From Zygnema cylindricum (Eukaryota; Streptophyta; Zygnematophyceae; Zygnematales; Zygnemataceae), in assembly GCA_037447655.1 (NCBI GenBank), contig JBBHKE010000573.1, forward strand, positions 62,001 to 126,000: a stretch of 64,000 bases of DNA, written 5' to 3'. Shown in pieces: positions 63,117-64,000 of this stretch (the stretch's first letter is position 1; each line of letters opens with the position of its first letter). The position numbers and the translations under genes were made by a program. The notes under the pieces were generated by a model. It was not told where the DNA came from. It saw only the letters and a list, made by a program, of their open reading frames with translations, and ran no database searches.

Positions 63117-63172
63117 TAGCGTATATGTTATATAGTATGAACCGTATGAAATGTTTTAATGTTTACAAACAT

Positions 63173-63599
63173 TAGTGTTGGGTATCGGGTAGTTTCATAT
63201 CGCGATAATCTCGATATTCGATATATTGAATATCGATCGAGCAGATTCCTCGATATATCGTACCGGGACCAACATAAATTATCGCGATATATATCGCAAA
63301 AATTGCATATCCGTACAGTCAGAGTACAGAAAACCGTACGAAAAAGAGTACGAAAAATCATACGGATATTCCCCCCCCCCCCCCCCCCCCTGAGCGCGGG
63401 GGGGGGGGGGGGGGGGTTTTGAAAAAAAATTCTAAAATTTTCATTTTCGATATATCGTCGATACGATATATTGGAGATATATCGGCAATATATCGCGATG
63501 ATTTGAAATTCGATATATCGAAGCGATATATCGAATATCGGGTACATGAAATTCGATATATATCGAATATCGGCAATGGGTCCTCGATACCCAACACTA
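63173..63599. mobile_element. hAT-type MITE with perfect 8-bp TSD and a C/G-run hairpin centre
   Basis: 427 bp, ends TAGTGTTGGGTATCG and CGATACCCAACACTA, flanked by acaaacat at 63165-63172 and 63600-63607. Subterminal gatatatc palindromes match the 809-1661 element. The centre is 20 C (63371-63390), tgagcgc, then 19 G (63398-63416). Confidence 0.92.
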
Positions 63600-63967
63600 A
63601 CAAACATAGTTGTTCAAAACGTATTTTACGCACGTTTCGAACGCGCGTACAATACGAAGAAACTGGAGAGGTCGATTTGAAAAAATCGTAAAAAACGTTA
63701 ATGATTTTTTCCGTACAAATTCGTACATTTTAAAAAATTGAATTGAACATGTACCGCAGTTTGTACGCTTTCCGTTAAATGAGCGGTGAAAAACAATATG
63801 TAAATAAAGTAATATCACAACCCATGAATGTATTGAAAAATCTACATCAACTGGTTAAGGAACAGTGAACCGTTGTATATTAAATCTCATAATCAGGCGC
63901 AGGTACAAAGCCTACAAAATACATTATTATTATAATATAATTGCATGTCCTACACAGACAGGCAGCC

Positions 63968-64000
63968 ATGGCCTTCTCTCTCTACCTATTCGAGAGCATG
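63968..64000 (+). other. Possible start of a gene truncated by the window edge
   Basis: ccATGGCC in a favourable initiation context opens a frame MAFSLYLFESM that is still open at the window end. Eleven residues are too few to identify anything; this may be chance. Confidence 0.15.

Noticed and set aside
63128-63691. Frames of 87-159 codons on both strands
   Set aside because: They read through the hAT MITE and its C/G hairpin (poly-Pro/poly-Gly).
1-64000. CRISPR arrays, operons, rRNA or tRNA genes
   Set aside because: No regularly spaced short repeats with unique spacers, no bacterial gene organisation, and no cloverleaf with A/B boxes that I could support.

Overview
The window looks like nuclear DNA from a streptophyte (land plant or charophyte alga). 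Its genes are split by many short GT-AG introns, the 23-exon importin-11 gene and the TPR cochaperone gene resemble plant orthologues, and more than half the window is transposon-derived, AT-rich sequence. No database search was run. Family calls rest on motifs I can read, so species-level identity is not claimed.

Layout. 0-2 kb: two nested hAT-type elements with 8-bp target-site duplications (TSDs), the inner one carrying a Harbinger fragment. 4.9-9.4 kb, minus strand: a decayed, intron-containing gene for an Ndc10/Crypton-type tyrosine recombinase, which I consider the most unusual object here. 9.5-15.2 kb: a degenerate 36-bp minisatellite array split by a 3.6-kb non-autonomous LTR retrotransposon (TSD tgtta). 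17.5-23.7 kb: a cluster of TA-flanked MITEs, one interrupted by a solo LTR with a perfect 5-bp TSD, plus a decayed hAT transposase. 24.0-35.5 kb, plus strand: a complete importin-11 gene (23 coding exons, 1019 aa). 36.2-50.7 kb: a direct segmental duplication of about 5.3 kb at 9061-bp spacing; each copy holds an intact three-exon WD40 gene (765 aa, WDR76/CMR1-like, minus strand) with E2F-type palindromes upstream. Harbinger-like elements lie between the copies. 50.8-53.1 kb: one hAT and two TA-type MITEs. 53.5-55.2 kb, plus strand: a complete small mitochondrial PREY/Trm112-like gene (97 aa). 58.4-62.6 kb, minus strand: a TTC4/CNS1-like Hsp90 cochaperone gene with a clear U12-type AT-AC intron. 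63.2-63.6 kb: a hAT MITE whose centre is a C20/G19 hairpin.

The four live gene types are ordinary housekeeping functions: nuclear import, chromatin/DNA-damage-type WD40 adaptor, mitochondrial assembly, Hsp90 cochaperone. They do not form an operon or pathway. What links them is the repeat landscape: importin-11, PREY and TTC4 each have a TA-type MITE with the same terminal inverted repeat roughly 250-400 bp upstream of the start codon. The remaining intergenic stretches (about 2.2-4.9, 20.1-22.3, 35.5-36.2, 55.2-58.4 kb) show only AT-rich or low-complexity DNA with short chance reading frames.
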